From: Prochlorococcus marinus str. SB
GTDB taxonomy: Bacteria; Cyanobacteriota; Cyanobacteriia; PCC-6307; Cyanobiaceae
Length of the DNA: 64,000 nucleotides
Direction of reading: 5' to 3'
Assembly: GCF_000760115.1 (NCBI RefSeq)
Contig: NZ_JNAS01000002.1
Location: 992,001-1,056,000 of the forward strand
A program made the translations under genes and the position numbers. Below, one piece after another: positions 37,263 through 47,842 of this stretch (positions are counted from its first letter, which is position 1; each line of letters begins with the position of its first letter). Under the pieces are notes generated by a model, which saw only the letters and a list, made by a program, of their open reading frames with translations, was not told where the DNA came from and made no database searches.

Positions 37263-38750
37263 TTGTTAATCCCAACTCAAGTTAAAAGTTTAAGACAATA
37301 TTTTTACCCTTGTTTAGGAGGAATTTTAGGAGGAATTTCTGTTTCAACTCACTTTTGGCTGGTTTTTATGCCAATATCCTTATTTATTTTGTGGAAAGGA
37401 AGTGAGAGAAAAATAGCAAATTTTTTGTGGGGTTTTTTCTTTGTTTTGATAAGTCATTCATGGTTATTTGATCTTCATCCATTGACATGGCTTGGGTTTT
37501 CATGGCTTGCAAGTTTAATAATCGCCCTTTCAATATTATTATTTTGCGCTTTTTTGGGTGGGATATTAGTTTATTTATGGGGTTTGTTAGTTGAAATTAT
37601 TCTCTGGAAAGAGGATGTTTTTAAAATTAAAATATTGCCTTTAACTGTAAAAGTATTTTTTTTATCTTTGATTTGGGGGATTGGTGAATTGATACTTTCT
37701 CAAACACCTTTTTTTTGGATAGGTTTAGGAGAGAGTCTTATCCCAGGTGATATTTATCTTGCTGGTTTGGCAAGATGGATTGGCGCAAGTGGTTTATGCG
37801 TTTTACAAATATTGATTGGATTTTGGATTTTTTTTAGTCAAGGTAGATGGGAAAGAAAACTTCATTTTAAAAAAATATTTCTTTTAGGACTTTTGGTTAT
37901 TATTTTCTTGCATTTATTTGGAGGTTTAATAACTCCAATAAAAAGAAATTACGAATATCCAGTAGCTATTTGGCAAACTAATATACCAACAAGAGAGAAG
38001 TTAAAAATAAATGATGAATTTATTAAAGAAAAACTATCTATCGCTCAACAATATGCTTTATCAAACAAAGCAAAAATTCTTGTTGCGCCTGAAGGAACTC
38101 TATCTAATAATTTTTATTTATCTCAAGGCATTAAGGTTAATACCTTGGCAGGAGGTTTCAGAAATTCAAATAATGAGTTAAGAAGTTCTTTACTCGGATT
38201 TCAAATTGGAGATAAATCTTTTACTTCATTTATAGATAAAAACAGACTTGTTCCAATAGGTGAAAAAATACCTAGATTTCTAAATAGTTTTTCAAGAGGA
38301 TTATCTGCAGTAGGAGGAATTCAACCAGGCTCTGATTCAAGATTGTTTGATCCTAAATTTACACCCCCACTAGCAGTAGCTATATGTTACGAAATTAGTG
38401 ATGGACTAAAAATAAGAAAGGCTGTTAATAGCGGTGCAAAACTAATAGTAACTTCAGCAAATTTAGACCCATATCCAGCTAAGCTTTATAATCAATTCCT
38501 ATCTTTGGCTAGATTAAGAAGTATTGAAAATAAGAAAAATAATTTACTAGTATCAAATACCGGCCCTTCGGGTTTAGTTCAAGATGATGGAAAAATAATT
38601 CAACTTCTAGATTTAAAAGTGGAGCAAAATAAAATAGTGTTTCCTAATTTTTCATCCGAAAAGACTTTCTACACAAAATTTGGAGATAAACCTATTTTGT
38701 GTTTGTTTTTATTTTTTATGGGATTAAATATCTTTTGGAAAATTAATTAA
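37263..38750 (+). CDS. lnt: Apolipoprotein N-acyltransferase
   Basis: Lnt adds the third acyl chain to lipoproteins at the inner membrane. The 495-residue protein has about seven membrane segments, then a nitrilase-like domain: the catalytic glutamate in [10 protein letters not shown], the lysine region [17 protein letters not shown] and the nucleophile cysteine in [10 protein letters not shown]. The last helix follows ([15 protein letters not shown]). It starts at TTG 37263 with no nearer ATG. Its 3' end overlaps convergent mnmA by eight bases. Confidence 0.93.
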   Translation: MLIPTQVKSLRQYFYPCLGGILGGISVSTHFWLVFMPISLFILWKGSERKIANFLWGFFFVLISHSWLFDLHPLTWLGFSWLASLIIALSILLFCAFLGGILVYLWGLLVEIILWKEDVFKIKILPLTVKVFFLSLIWGIGELILSQTPFFWIGLGESLIPGDIYLAGLARWIGASGLCVLQILIGFWIFFSQGRWERKLHFKKIFLLGLLVIIFLHLFGGLITPIKRNYEYPVAIWQTNIPTREKLKINDEFIKEKLSIAQQYALSNKAKILVAPEGTLSNNFYLSQGIKVNTLAGGFRNSNNELRSSLLGFQIGDKSFTSFIDKNRLVPIGEKIPRFLNSFSRGLSAVGGIQPGSDSRLFDPKFTPPLAVAICYEISDGLKIRKAVNSGAKLIVTSANLDPYPAKLYNQFLSLARLRSIENKKNNLLVSNTGPSGLVQDDGKIIQLLDLKVEQNKIVFPNFSSEKTFYTKFGDKPILCLFLFFMGLNIFWKIN

Positions 38751-39900
38751 TTAATCCACCACCTAATAAAATTTCTCCTTTATAAAAAACTGCTGCTTGT
38801 CCGGGCGTTACTGAACTTTGACTTTCTTCAAAAATTAATTTAAATGTTTTAGTTGGATTATCTAAATTTTTCAAAGGGATTAAAGTTCCTTTTACTGGAT
38901 GACTTCTATATCTGATTTGTGCTTCTACTTGTATCTCTTGCTTAGGTTCTTCGATTGAAACCCAGTTAACCTTAGTAATTATTGCTTCTTTACTAAATAG
39001 ATCACTTTTATCTGCTACATAAACTACGTTTTTTACCCTGTCTAAACTTTTTACATACAATGGTTCAGGCCAAGCGATGCCCAAACCTTTTCTTTGACCT
39101 ACCGTAAAGTGCTGAATACCATTGTGTTTTCCTAGGACTTTCCCATTTACATGCACAATTTCTCCTTCATTGGGTTCAATGTGTTTGTCGATAAATCTCT
39201 GCATTGATCCATAATGCTCAACTAAACATAAATCTTGACTTTCTGGTTTTTGAGCAGTTCTAAGACCTAATCTAAGGGCTTCCTTTCTTGTTTCTTCTTT
39301 TTTCATTTCACCAAGGGGAAATTCTAATCTGCTTAGTACTTCTTGTGAGAGAGAATAAAGAAAATAACTTTGGTCCTTGTTTTCGTCAGCACCTCTTAGA
39401 AGAAGAAAGTCCTCAAATACAAAGCTCTTGCAATCAAGTTTTTCAGCATAAGATGATTTTTTTATCCTTGCGTAATGTCCGGTCGCAATATAAGTAAAGT
39501 CTTTTTTGTTTATTGCGTAATTAAGCATCTCTTCAAACTTCACATTCTTGTTGCACATCGAACATGGAAGTGGAGTGAATCCTTTCTCATAGCTTTCAGT
39601 AGTTTTTTTAATTACCTCTTTTTTGAAAATTTCTCTTGAGTCTATTATTTTATGGTTAATTCCCAAATCTTCACAAAGGCCGGCAGCATCTACTAATCCT
39701 TCAGAACAACAGGAGCCTTGTCCTTTCATTAGCCAAAGAGTTAGTCCCTCAACATTCCAGCCTCTTTCTACAAGAAGAGCAGCTGAAAGGGAACTATCTA
39801 CGCCACCAGAAAGACCTACAATAATATTTTTCTTCTTCTTAGTTTTATCATTAGAAGAAAAAAAGTTCTCTAATTTTTTATCCTTTTGTGTCTTTAACAT
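38743..39900 (-). CDS. mnmA: tRNA-specific 2-thiouridylase
   Basis: MnmA thiolates U34 of tRNAs for Lys, Glu and Gln. The 385-residue protein has the PP-loop [16 protein letters not shown], the catalytic cysteine motif [14 protein letters not shown] and the second cysteine in [14 protein letters not shown], with ATGHYARI between. The C-terminal beta-barrel ([20 protein letters not shown] to [11 protein letters not shown]) is complete. The N-terminus carries about 25 extra, Lys-rich residues before the PP-loop. Confidence 0.96.
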   Translation of the reverse strand: MLKTQKDKKLENFFSSNDKTKKKKNIIVGLSGGVDSSLSAALLVERGWNVEGLTLWLMKGQGSCCSEGLVDAAGLCEDLGINHKIIDSREIFKKEVIKKTTESYEKGFTPLPCSMCNKNVKFEEMLNYAINKKDFTYIATGHYARIKKSSYAEKLDCKSFVFEDFLLLRGADENKDQSYFLYSLSQEVLSRLEFPLGEMKKEETRKEALRLGLRTAQKPESQDLCLVEHYGSMQRFIDKHIEPNEGEIVHVNGKVLGKHNGIQHFTVGQRKGLGIAWPEPLYVKSLDRVKNVVYVADKSDLFSKEAIITKVNWVSIEEPKQEIQVEAQIRYRSHPVKGTLIPLKNLDNPTKTFKLIFEESQSSVTPGQAAVFYKGEILLGGGLIN

Positions 39901-39946
39901 GGAAGTTTAAATTTTTGAACAGTTCTCCAAGTGCTTTGTACTAATT

Positions 39947-41512
39947 ATGAACGAAATTGTATGGCCAACAATTGACTCTAAACATTTAATTGTTGATTCA
40001 AAGCAAATGTTGATATTAGAGAAAGAAATGTTTTCTGATGGAATGCCTCAAGAAGCATTGATGGAAAAAGCAGGTATTCAAATTAGTAAATGGCTCTTGA
40101 AAAGGAAACCTCTTCTAAAGTATGGAACAACTGTTTTTATAGGTCCAGGGCATAATGGTGGGGATGGTGCAGTAATAGCTAGAGAGCTTTTTTTGAAAGG
40201 TTTTTTAGTAAAGGTATGGTGTCCATTTCCTATAAAAAAAACATTAACAAATAACCACCTTAATTATCTTACATCTATTGGTGTCACAAAATTAGTAGAG
40301 CCCCCTGATGCAAATGGTAGAGAACTTTGGATTGATGCTGTTTTTGGTAATAATCAAACGAGAAAAGTTGATAATAAATTAATTAAACTTTTTAATAAAA
40401 AATTTCATAACAAATATGGCAAGGTAATAAGTATTGATATTCCAACAGGATTATGTCCTGATAAAGGAGAGCCTTTTTTAGATGACGCAGTAAAGGCAGA
40501 CCATACCTTGGCAATTGGTCTTAATAAGATTGGATTGATGCAAGATTTTGCATTACCTTTTATTGGAGAATTGCACCATATAGATGTTGGGGTGCCTATT
40601 AGTAAACTTTCCAAAGTTGATAAAAAGATTTTTAAGGTTACTTACAAAGATTTAAAAAATATTGATTTACCTTCTTTACCAAGAAATTCCAACAAATATA
40701 AAAGAGGTAGAACATTATTAATAGCTGGAAGTGAAAAATATCCTGGTGCTGCATACTTAGCATTAAAAGGGGCGATATCAAGTGGAGCAGGCTATATCTC
40801 GGCTGTCCTGCCTGAGTTAGTTGCTGAATCTATTTGGCAAGTTGCTCCAGAAATAGTTTTAAAGGGTACTATGCAATGTAATCAAAATGGAAATGCATCT
40901 TTATTTAGTGCATTAAAAAATATTGATTTAAGTGCATTTGATTCAGTAGCTGTTGGCCCAGGAATAGGAATTGATAATGATGATTGGCAAAAAGCAAAAG
41001 ACATTCTCACTGGTTTTGAAGGATTATTGATCTTGGATGCGGATGCACTCAATAGAATTTCAGAATCTAAATTATGTTCAAAATTCTTCTTAGAGAGAAG
41101 ATTTAAGACATGGATAACACCTCATAGCAAAGAATTTTCGAGGTTATTCCCTAATATCAAATGCGAGACTAATGTTGAAAAAGCTCTTAATGCTGCTAAA
41201 GAATTTAACATAAGTGTTTTGTTAAAGGGAGCTAATAGCATAGTCGCTGAAAATAAAAAGGCTTGGCAACTTTTTGGGACTGATTCACACACAGCTCGAG
41301 CTGGATTGGGTGATCTTTTATCTGGATTTATAGCTGGTAGTTCTGCGATTGATTTAACCTTTTGTAGAAACATAAAAACAGATTTTTTTGCTAAATACGT
41401 GCTTTTGCATTCATTTGCTGCATCAAAGTGCAAAAAAGGGTCAAATGCTTCTGTTATTGGTGACGAATTATCAAAATTAATGAGAAATAAAAAAATGAGA
41501 CAAATATCTTGA
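39947..41512 (+). CDS. nnrD/nnrE: Bifunctional NAD(P)H-hydrate repair enzyme
   Basis: Two enzymes are joined in 521 residues. The N-terminal part (to about 225) is the YjeF_N epimerase: VFIGPGHNGGDGAVIARELF and VISIDIPTGLCPDKGEP. The C-terminal part is the ADP/ATP-dependent dehydratase of the ribokinase type: RTLLIAGSEKYPGAAYLALKG, VGPGIGI, LILDADALN and ARAGLGDLLSGFIAG with the catalytic aspartate. Together they restore damaged hydrated NADH and NADPH. The fusion is the usual bacterial arrangement. Confidence 0.95.
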   Translation: MNEIVWPTIDSKHLIVDSKQMLILEKEMFSDGMPQEALMEKAGIQISKWLLKRKPLLKYGTTVFIGPGHNGGDGAVIARELFLKGFLVKVWCPFPIKKTLTNNHLNYLTSIGVTKLVEPPDANGRELWIDAVFGNNQTRKVDNKLIKLFNKKFHNKYGKVISIDIPTGLCPDKGEPFLDDAVKADHTLAIGLNKIGLMQDFALPFIGELHHIDVGVPISKLSKVDKKIFKVTYKDLKNIDLPSLPRNSNKYKRGRTLLIAGSEKYPGAAYLALKGAISSGAGYISAVLPELVAESIWQVAPEIVLKGTMQCNQNGNASLFSALKNIDLSAFDSVAVGPGIGIDNDDWQKAKDILTGFEGLLILDADALNRISESKLCSKFFLERRFKTWITPHSKEFSRLFPNIKCETNVEKALNAAKEFNISVLLKGANSIVAENKKAWQLFGTDSHTARAGLGDLLSGFIAGSSAIDLTFCRNIKTDFFAKYVLLHSFAASKCKKGSNASVIGDELSKLMRNKKMRQIS

Positions 41513-41651
41513 AAGAAACAATTTAAGAGAGTTATTTATAGTTTTAAACACATAAGTGTACAAATATAACTTGAAATCTGAAGCGCGCATTAAATATTTG
41601 GCTATTTCTTTAAAAGTGTAGGAGAGTTTTATTACCTAAATTAGGTCAAAA

Positions 41652-42593
41652 ATGGTTTCATCATTACCAACACAAGCAGAACCACCCAAAAGGAGAAGTA
41701 ATGATCCAATTAGTTGGTATTTGCAGAATATCGGTAGAGTTCCTTTATTAACACCTGCCGAAGAGATTGAATTGGGAAACCAAGTCCAGAAGATGATGAT
41801 TCTTACAGAAGATGGACAATTAAATGAAAAGATTAATGATTTTACAACCCAGCAAAAAAGAACTATAAAAATTGGCCGAAGAGCTAAAGAAAGAATGATG
41901 AAAGCTAATTTAAGATTAGTTGTCAGCGTGGCCAAAAAATATCAAGGTAAAGGACTAGAATTACTTGATTTAGTACAAGAAGGTTCTCTTGGGTTAGAGA
42001 GGGCTGTTGAAAAATTTGATCCGACAAGAGGTTATAAGTTTTCTACTTACGCCTTTTGGTGGATTAGGCAAAGTATGACAAGAGCAATTGCTTGTCAATC
42101 AAGAACAATCCGTTTACCTGTTCACTTAAGTGAGAGGTTAGCTTCTATTAGAAAAGTTAGTAGAGATTTGGCTCATAAACTTGGTGCTATGCCAAGCAGA
42201 ATTGAAATTGCAGAGGCAATGGAGATTGATGTTGAAGAATTGGATTCTGTTTTAAGACAAGCTTTATCGACAAGTAGTTTAGATGCTCCAGTAAATGGTG
42301 ATGATGGCAGGAGCTTTTTAGGTGATTTAATTGCAGATAGTAATAATGAAGAGCCTTTAGATCAAGTGGAACAGAAAATGCATCAAGAACAACTCGGTAA
42401 GTGGTTAAGTCATTTAAGCGAGCAAGAACAACATGTTCTTAAACTAAGGTTTGGACTTGATGCCAATGAGAGGCATACGCTTGCAGAAATTGGAAGATTA
42501 TTAGAAGTTTCTAGAGAAAGAGTAAGACAAGTTGAACTTAAGGCACTAAGAAAATTAAGGAATTTAACCAGAAAATTACCTAGCGGTATTTGA
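41652..42593 (+). CDS. Group 2 sigma-70 family factor
   Basis: The 313-residue sigma factor has region 1.2 (DPISWYLQNIGRVPLLTPAE), region 2 with MKANLRLVVSVAKKYQGKGL, LLDLVQEGSLGLERAVEKFD and KFSTYAFWWIRQSMTRAI, region 3, and region 4 with a helix-turn-helix: TLAEIGRLLEVSRERVRQVE. It lacks the long region 1.1 of a primary sigma, so it fits the group 2 SigB-E type that cyanobacteria use for light, nitrogen or circadian responses. The last 11 residues continue to KLPSGI. pdhA ends one base after its stop on the other strand. Confidence 0.93.
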   Translation: MVSSLPTQAEPPKRRSNDPISWYLQNIGRVPLLTPAEEIELGNQVQKMMILTEDGQLNEKINDFTTQQKRTIKIGRRAKERMMKANLRLVVSVAKKYQGKGLELLDLVQEGSLGLERAVEKFDPTRGYKFSTYAFWWIRQSMTRAIACQSRTIRLPVHLSERLASIRKVSRDLAHKLGAMPSRIEIAEAMEIDVEELDSVLRQALSTSSLDAPVNGDDGRSFLGDLIADSNNEEPLDQVEQKMHQEQLGKWLSHLSEQEQHVLKLRFGLDANERHTLAEIGRLLEVSRERVRQVELKALRKLRNLTRKLPSGI

Positions 42594-42594
42594 T

Positions 42595-43668
42595 CTAATC
42601 TTCTGCCCAAATATATTTGATTAATTCTTCTGAAGGAGGTTCAGGAGCTTCAATTGCATTTTTAACTGACTCCGATATTTCTGCATCAATTTTCTTTTCA
42701 ATAATTTTTAATTCTTCTTCCGTAGCGAATTTACCGTCAATAATTTCTTGAGCTAATTTCTTAATAGGATCTCTTTTCCCCCAAAACTCCTTCTCTTTTT
42801 CAGACCTTAATTCATCTGGATCTGCAAGAGAATGCCCTCTATATCTATAGGTTAAACATTCTAAAAGTGTAGGACCTTCTCCTGCCCTAGCTCGCTCAAT
42901 TGCTCTTTGTGCGGCCCCTCTTACTGCTAATACATCCATTCCATCAACTTCCTCGCCGTGCATGCCAAAAGCAGACGCTTTTCTCCAGATTTCAGGATTA
43001 CTAGTAGCTCTATCATGAGCCATACCAATAGCCCATTTATTATTCTCAACAACAAAAATTATTGGTAATTTCCATAACTGGGCCATATTTAAACATTCAA
43101 AAAACTGCCCATTATTGCAAGTCCCATCCCCAAAAAATGCTGCAGTTACAGCATCACTATTACTATTTCCAGCAACTTCCTTTCTGTATTTACTTGAAAA
43201 GGCTGCCCCTAAGGCAACTGGAATTCCCTCTCCAATAAATGCATATCCTCCGAGTAGGTGATGCTCTCTTGAAAATAGGTGCATGGATCCACCTCGGCCT
43301 TTGCTACAACCAGTGGATTTACCAAAAAGTTCACTCATTACTTCAAATGAGGGGACACCCGCACTTAGTGCATGAACATGATCGCGATAGGTACTACAAA
43401 ACCAATCATGTTTCTTTTTCATAGCGCCAATTACTCCCGTGCTTATAGCCTCTTGACCGTTATATAAATGAACGAAACCAAACATTTTTCCCCTGTAATA
43501 CATTTCTGCACACTTATCTTCAAACCTACGACCAAGCGTCATGTCTTCATAAAGGAATAATCCGGTTTCTCGATCTAATTCGGCTTTTTTTATGTCTTGA
43601 AGATTTGAGATTCTCTCTACGTGTGTTTCCAAGAAAAATACCTTAACGAAGTTTTGATTTGTTAACAT
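42595..43668 (-). CDS. pdhA: Pyruvate dehydrogenase E1 component, alpha subunit
   Basis: PdhA with PdhB decarboxylates pyruvate with thiamine diphosphate, feeding the E2/E3 parts of the complex (E3 is lpd at 32.6 kb). The ThDP motif is [20 protein letters not shown] ending at VVENN, preceded by [15 protein letters not shown] and GRGGSMHLF, and followed by [16 protein letters not shown]. The 357-residue count uses ATG 43668; a TTG at 43632, giving [12 protein letters not shown], is an alternative start that would drop 12 poorly typical residues. Confidence 0.94.
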   Translation of the reverse strand: MLTNQNFVKVFFLETHVERISNLQDIKKAELDRETGLFLYEDMTLGRRFEDKCAEMYYRGKMFGFVHLYNGQEAISTGVIGAMKKKHDWFCSTYRDHVHALSAGVPSFEVMSELFGKSTGCSKGRGGSMHLFSREHHLLGGYAFIGEGIPVALGAAFSSKYRKEVAGNSNSDAVTAAFFGDGTCNNGQFFECLNMAQLWKLPIIFVVENNKWAIGMAHDRATSNPEIWRKASAFGMHGEEVDGMDVLAVRGAAQRAIERARAGEGPTLLECLTYRYRGHSLADPDELRSEKEKEFWGKRDPIKKLAQEIIDGKFATEEELKIIEKKIDAEISESVKNAIEAPEPPSEELIKYIWAED

Positions 43669-43781
43669 TCTAAGCCGTGATGGGCGATTTTCATGATTTT
43701 TTTTAATAACTCTGTAAGACCTTGTGAAAAAAATTTTTAACTTGATAAAATTTGTCTAAGAATTTTCAATAGGATATTTGT

Positions 43782-45887
43782 TTGGAACTTCCTTTAGACC
43801 ATTTTCGTTTAATTGGCGTAAGCCCCTCTGCAACTTCTGAGGAAATATTAAGGGCGTTTCAATTGCGGTTAGATAAAACACCTGATGAAGGTTTTACTTA
43901 TGAAGTTTTAACCCAAAGATCTGAGCTGCTTCGGCTCACTGCCGATCTTCTTACAGATCCAGAAAGCAGAAGAGAGTACGAAAATTTGTTATTAAATGGG
44001 AATTCTGGATTGGATTTCTCCTCAAATAGAGAAGTAGCAGGATTAATACTTCTTTGGGAATCAGGTTCACCAAAAGAAGCTTTTAAAATTACGAGAAAAG
44101 CATTGCAACCCCCACAAACTCCAGCTTTAGGAAGTAGTAGAGAAGCTGATTTAACATTATTGGCTGCTTTAACAGCTAGAGATTCTGCAATTCAAGAACA
44201 ACAGCTTAGATCCTATTCGAACGCGGCAGACTTTTTACATGAAGGTATACAACTTCTACAAAGAATGGGAAAGCTTGGAGAATTAAGAAAAGAACTTGAA
44301 GAAGATTTGGTTGCTTTGCTTCCTTACAGAATTCTAGATCTACTTAGTAGAGATCTAAATGATCAAGAGTCTCATAAAAAAGGCTTTAGTATGTTGGAAA
44401 ATTTAATAATCAAAAGAGGAGGTTTGGAAGGTAATAATAAATCTGAATATAAAGATTATTTAAATCAGCAAGAGTTTGAAGCTTTTTTTCAACAAATTAA
44501 GCCATTTTTGACAGTGCAAGAACAGATTGATTTGTTTCTTGAATTACAAAAAAGAGGATCATTAGAAGCAGGATTTTTAGCATTTCTATCCTTAACAGCT
44601 ATTGGTTTCTCTAGAAGAAAGCCAGAAAAATTATTTGAAGCGAGGAGAATTTTAAAAAAACTAAATTTATCAGGTCTTGATTCAATGCCTCTAGTGGGTT
44701 GTTTAGACTTGCTTTTAGCTGACATTGACCAAGCCTCTGCAAGGTTTTCAAGTAGTTCTGATGAAAATTTACGTGATTGGCTTAATAATTATCCTGGAAA
44801 TAAATTAGAAGCGATATGTATTTTCTGTAAAAATTGGTTAGAAAATGATGTTTTAGTTGGGTATAGAGACATTGACTCAAAAGAGGTGGATTTAGATTCT
44901 TGGTTTGAAGATAGGGAAATTCAAGAATTTATTGAAAAATTAGAAAAGAAATCAAAAAAAATTGTAATTAGATCAAATCTTCAAAACCAAAAAACTGAGA
45001 AGGAATTATCCACAAAAACGACTGAAGATTTTGATAATATATTGGGGAGTATTGATGAAAGAAGATTACCTTGGCCTGGTGGCATAAAACAAGGCTATGA
45101 AAAGGTTGAGGCCAAAGAGATAGAATTCAATGAGGAATACTTTAAGAACAAACCAATTGAGTTTTATAATTTTTTAATCGAAAAAATTGCTGAATTAAAG
45201 TTTAGTTTTGGGGAATTCTTAAAGGATAAAGAGATAATTAATCGGTCGCCGTATTTAATTTATATCTATGCGTTTTTGATATTATTTGCATTTGGTATTG
45301 GTATTGGATTTTTAAGAAATAATTTAAAAAAATCAATTCAGGACGAATCTATTGCTGAAAAACCCTTAATTGCAAAAGATAAAAATCAAAAGCTTACTGA
45401 GAAAGATATTTTTCAAGAAATAAAAAAAAATCCTTCAAGTAAATTGAATTCTATTTCTGAGAAATCTACTTCAATTATTTCCTATGAATTCAAAGAACTT
45501 AATACTGCTTCACCTTCTTTAGAAGAAATAAGGAATTTAATTAATGGATGGCTTCTTAATAAAAGTAATTACTTAGCGGGAAAGGGAGAAATTAATCTTT
45601 ATAAGATTGTTAGTAAAGGTCTAATTGATCGAACAATCGAAGAAAGACAGAACGATATCAAGAAAGGAATTTATAAGGAGATTAATTCCCAAATACGTAA
45701 AATTGATTTGGAATCGCAAACTTCATCTCGGATAGTTGTTTTAGTAGAATTGAATTATATAGAGAGGCTAGTAAAGAATTCTGGAGAATTTATTAATGAA
45801 ACATCTTTAAATCCCCTTAAAGTTAAATATATTTTGGGGTTTTCAAATAAATCGTGGAAATTGGTTGATTTCGTGAGCGGCTTGTAA
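43782..45887 (+). CDS. ftn2: Ftn2/ZipN (ARC6-type) cell division protein
   Basis: The 701-residue protein has an N-terminal J-like domain (PLDHFRLIGVSPSATSEEIL), a long helical middle part, one membrane helix near residues 492-512 (LIYIYAFLILFAFGIGIGFL) and a C-terminal IMS-type domain of about 120 residues (IRNLINGWLLNKSNYLAG). This architecture is that of cyanobacterial Ftn2/ZipN and plant ARC6, which anchor FtsZ rings to the membrane. In the J domain the HPD tripeptide is not seen, as usual in this family. Start is TTG at 43782. ffh follows by 47 bases. Confidence 0.9.
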   Translation: MELPLDHFRLIGVSPSATSEEILRAFQLRLDKTPDEGFTYEVLTQRSELLRLTADLLTDPESRREYENLLLNGNSGLDFSSNREVAGLILLWESGSPKEAFKITRKALQPPQTPALGSSREADLTLLAALTARDSAIQEQQLRSYSNAADFLHEGIQLLQRMGKLGELRKELEEDLVALLPYRILDLLSRDLNDQESHKKGFSMLENLIIKRGGLEGNNKSEYKDYLNQQEFEAFFQQIKPFLTVQEQIDLFLELQKRGSLEAGFLAFLSLTAIGFSRRKPEKLFEARRILKKLNLSGLDSMPLVGCLDLLLADIDQASARFSSSSDENLRDWLNNYPGNKLEAICIFCKNWLENDVLVGYRDIDSKEVDLDSWFEDREIQEFIEKLEKKSKKIVIRSNLQNQKTEKELSTKTTEDFDNILGSIDERRLPWPGGIKQGYEKVEAKEIEFNEEYFKNKPIEFYNFLIEKIAELKFSFGEFLKDKEIINRSPYLIYIYAFLILFAFGIGIGFLRNNLKKSIQDESIAEKPLIAKDKNQKLTEKDIFQEIKKNPSSKLNSISEKSTSIISYEFKELNTASPSLEEIRNLINGWLLNKSNYLAGKGEINLYKIVSKGLIDRTIEERQNDIKKGIYKEINSQIRKIDLESQTSSRIVVLVELNYIERLVKNSGEFINETSLNPLKVKYILGFSNKSWKLVDFVSGL

Positions 45888-45934
45888 TTACAAACTTCAA
45901 GATCATCTATAATAATTAAAATTACTTTTTAATA

Positions 45935-47386
45935 ATGTTTGATGAACTCTCTTCACGCTTTGAAGACGCAGTAAAGGGTTTAAGAGGCGAAGCAAAAATT
46001 AGTGAAAATAACATAAACGATGCCTTGAAGGAGGTTAAAAGAGCACTCCTTGATGCAGATGTTAGTTTGTCTGTAGTAAAAGAGTTTATATCAGATGTCA
46101 AAGATAAAGCTATTGGGGAAGAAGTAGTTAGGGGCGTAAACCCAGGTCAAAAATTTATTGAAGTTGTAAATAAAGAATTGATTAACATTATGGGGAATGA
46201 AAATTCTCCATTAAACGAAAATGAAAATAGTCCTACAGTCATTTTGATGGCTGGACTTCAGGGAGCGGGTAAAACAACTGCAACAGGAAAATTAGGACTT
46301 TATTTAAAGGAAAAAGATAAAAAAGTTCTTTTGGTGGCTGCAGATATTTATCGACCGGCAGCTGTAGAGCAGCTTAAAACATTGGGAAGTCAATATGAAT
46401 TGGAAGTTTTTTCAGCTAAAGAAAAAAATAGCAAGCCAGAAGAAATAGCAAAAGAAGCATTGAATTTTGCTAGGGAAAATGATTTTAATTCGATAATTAT
46501 TGATACCGCAGGAAGACTCCAAATTGATGATTCCATGATGAGTGAAATGGTTCGAATTAAAGAAGTTTCTAATCCTGATGAGGTTTTGCTTGTTGTTGAT
46601 TCAATGATTGGGCAAGAAGCTGCAGACTTAACAAAATCATTTCATGAAAAAGTAGGAATCACAGGGGCGATATTAACTAAGTTGGATGGTGACTCAAGAG
46701 GTGGAGCTGCTTTATCGATAAGAAAAATAAGCGGTAAACCAATCAAATTTATAGGTGTAGGTGAAAAAATAGAGGCATTGCAACCATTTCATCCAGAAAG
46801 AATGGCCAGCAGAATTTTAGGTATGGGGGATGTGTTGACACTTGTTGAAAAAGCACAAAAAGAAGTTGAACTTGCTGATGCAGAAGCGATGCAAAAGAAA
46901 CTTCAAGAAGCGACTTTTGATTTTAATGATTTTGTAAAGCAAATGAGATTAATTAAAAGAATGGGTTCACTTGGTGGATTGATTAAATTGATTCCTGGAA
47001 TGAATAAAATAGATGATGGGATGATAAAAGATGGAGAAGATCAACTTAAGAAAATAGAATCTATGATCTCGTCAATGACTCTTGAGGAGAAACAAAAACC
47101 CGAAGTTCTTGCGGCTCACCCCTCAAGAAGACAAAGAATCGCTCAAGGTAGCGGTTATGAAGCAAAAGATGTAGATAAAGTTTTAGCCGATTTTCAAAGA
47201 ATGAGAGGTTTTATGAAACAAATGTCTAACGGAGGAATGCCAGGAATGGGAGGAATGCCAGGAATGGGAGGTATGCCAGGGATGGGAGGAATGCCAGCAA
47301 TGCCAGGAATGGGAGGTATGAGTGGTAATAAGCCAATGAAAAAACAAAAAAATAATAAAAAGAAAAAAGGTTTTGCCGATTTGTAG
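45935..47386 (+). CDS. ffh: Signal recognition particle protein Ffh
   Basis: Ffh is the GTPase of the SRP and binds the 4.5S-type RNA encoded at 19.25 kb. The 483 residues hold the N domain, the G domain with P-loop GLQGAGKTT (107-115), DTAGRLQIDD, TKLDGDSRGGAALS, and the methionine-rich M domain with PSRRQRIAQGSG. The C-terminal tail is a run of Gly-Met-Pro repeats (about 433-462) and a Lys/Asn-rich end, longer than in E. coli. It lies upstream of rpsP, the usual order. Confidence 0.96.
   Translation: MFDELSSRFEDAVKGLRGEAKISENNINDALKEVKRALLDADVSLSVVKEFISDVKDKAIGEEVVRGVNPGQKFIEVVNKELINIMGNENSPLNENENSPTVILMAGLQGAGKTTATGKLGLYLKEKDKKVLLVAADIYRPAAVEQLKTLGSQYELEVFSAKEKNSKPEEIAKEALNFARENDFNSIIIDTAGRLQIDDSMMSEMVRIKEVSNPDEVLLVVDSMIGQEAADLTKSFHEKVGITGAILTKLDGDSRGGAALSIRKISGKPIKFIGVGEKIEALQPFHPERMASRILGMGDVLTLVEKAQKEVELADAEAMQKKLQEATFDFNDFVKQMRLIKRMGSLGGLIKLIPGMNKIDDGMIKDGEDQLKKIESMISSMTLEEKQKPEVLAAHPSRRQRIAQGSGYEAKDVDKVLADFQRMRGFMKQMSNGGMPGMGGMPGMGGMPGMGGMPAMPGMGGMSGNKPMKKQKNNKKKKGFADL
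47231..47320 (+). repeat. Short in-frame repeats in the ffh tail (GMPGMG)
   Basis: An 18-21-base unit encoding GGMPGM is repeated about four times with few differences, then a variant with MPAMPG. It lies wholly within the coding frame. Such repeats may change length by slippage between strains. Confidence 0.8.
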
Positions 47387-47440
47387 TTTCTATATTTTTA
47401 CCTTTAAATGATATTATTATTAAAAACGCATTAATTTAAA

Positions 47441-47800
47441 ATGATTAAATTGCGCCTTAAGCGCTTTGGAAAGAAAAAAGAGGCAAGTTTCAGAATTGTT
47501 GCATGCAACAGCACTTCCAGAAGAGATGGTAGACCTCTGCAGGAACTAGGTTTTTATAATCCAAGAACTAAGGAAACTAGGCTTGACACAGAAGCTTTAA
47601 GAACAAGACTTACTCAGGGTGCTCAGCCAACTGGTGTTGTGAGAACTTTATTAGAAAAGGGAGGGTTATTAGAAAAAACAGAAAGACCCTCTATCTCAAT
47701 TGGTAAAGCAAAGTTAGAGAAGGAAAAATTAGCTAAGGCTAAAACTAAAGAAGAAGAAAATGATAGTAGCAAAGTTGAAAGCGAGGGTAATGAAGCTTAA
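47441..47800 (+). CDS. rpsP: 30S ribosomal protein S16
   Basis: S16 stabilises the body of the small ribosomal subunit. It begins [20 protein letters not shown] and has [20 protein letters not shown], the family signature. At 119 residues it is longer than the 82-residue E. coli form owing to a Lys/Glu-rich C-terminal tail, common in cyanobacteria. It lies 54 bases after ffh and 42 before phoH, in a rightward run. Confidence 0.97.
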   Translation: MIKLRLKRFGKKKEASFRIVACNSTSRRDGRPLQELGFYNPRTKETRLDTEALRTRLTQGAQPTGVVRTLLEKGGLLEKTERPSISIGKAKLEKEKLAKAKTKEEENDSSKVESEGNEA

Positions 47801-47842
47801 CGCTAGTGAGTTGATAAATTTTTATTCTTATTCAATAACTAG

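Noticed and set aside
47231-47320. CRISPR-like array
   Set aside because: The repeats have no spacers and encode in-frame Gly-Met-Pro units of Ffh.
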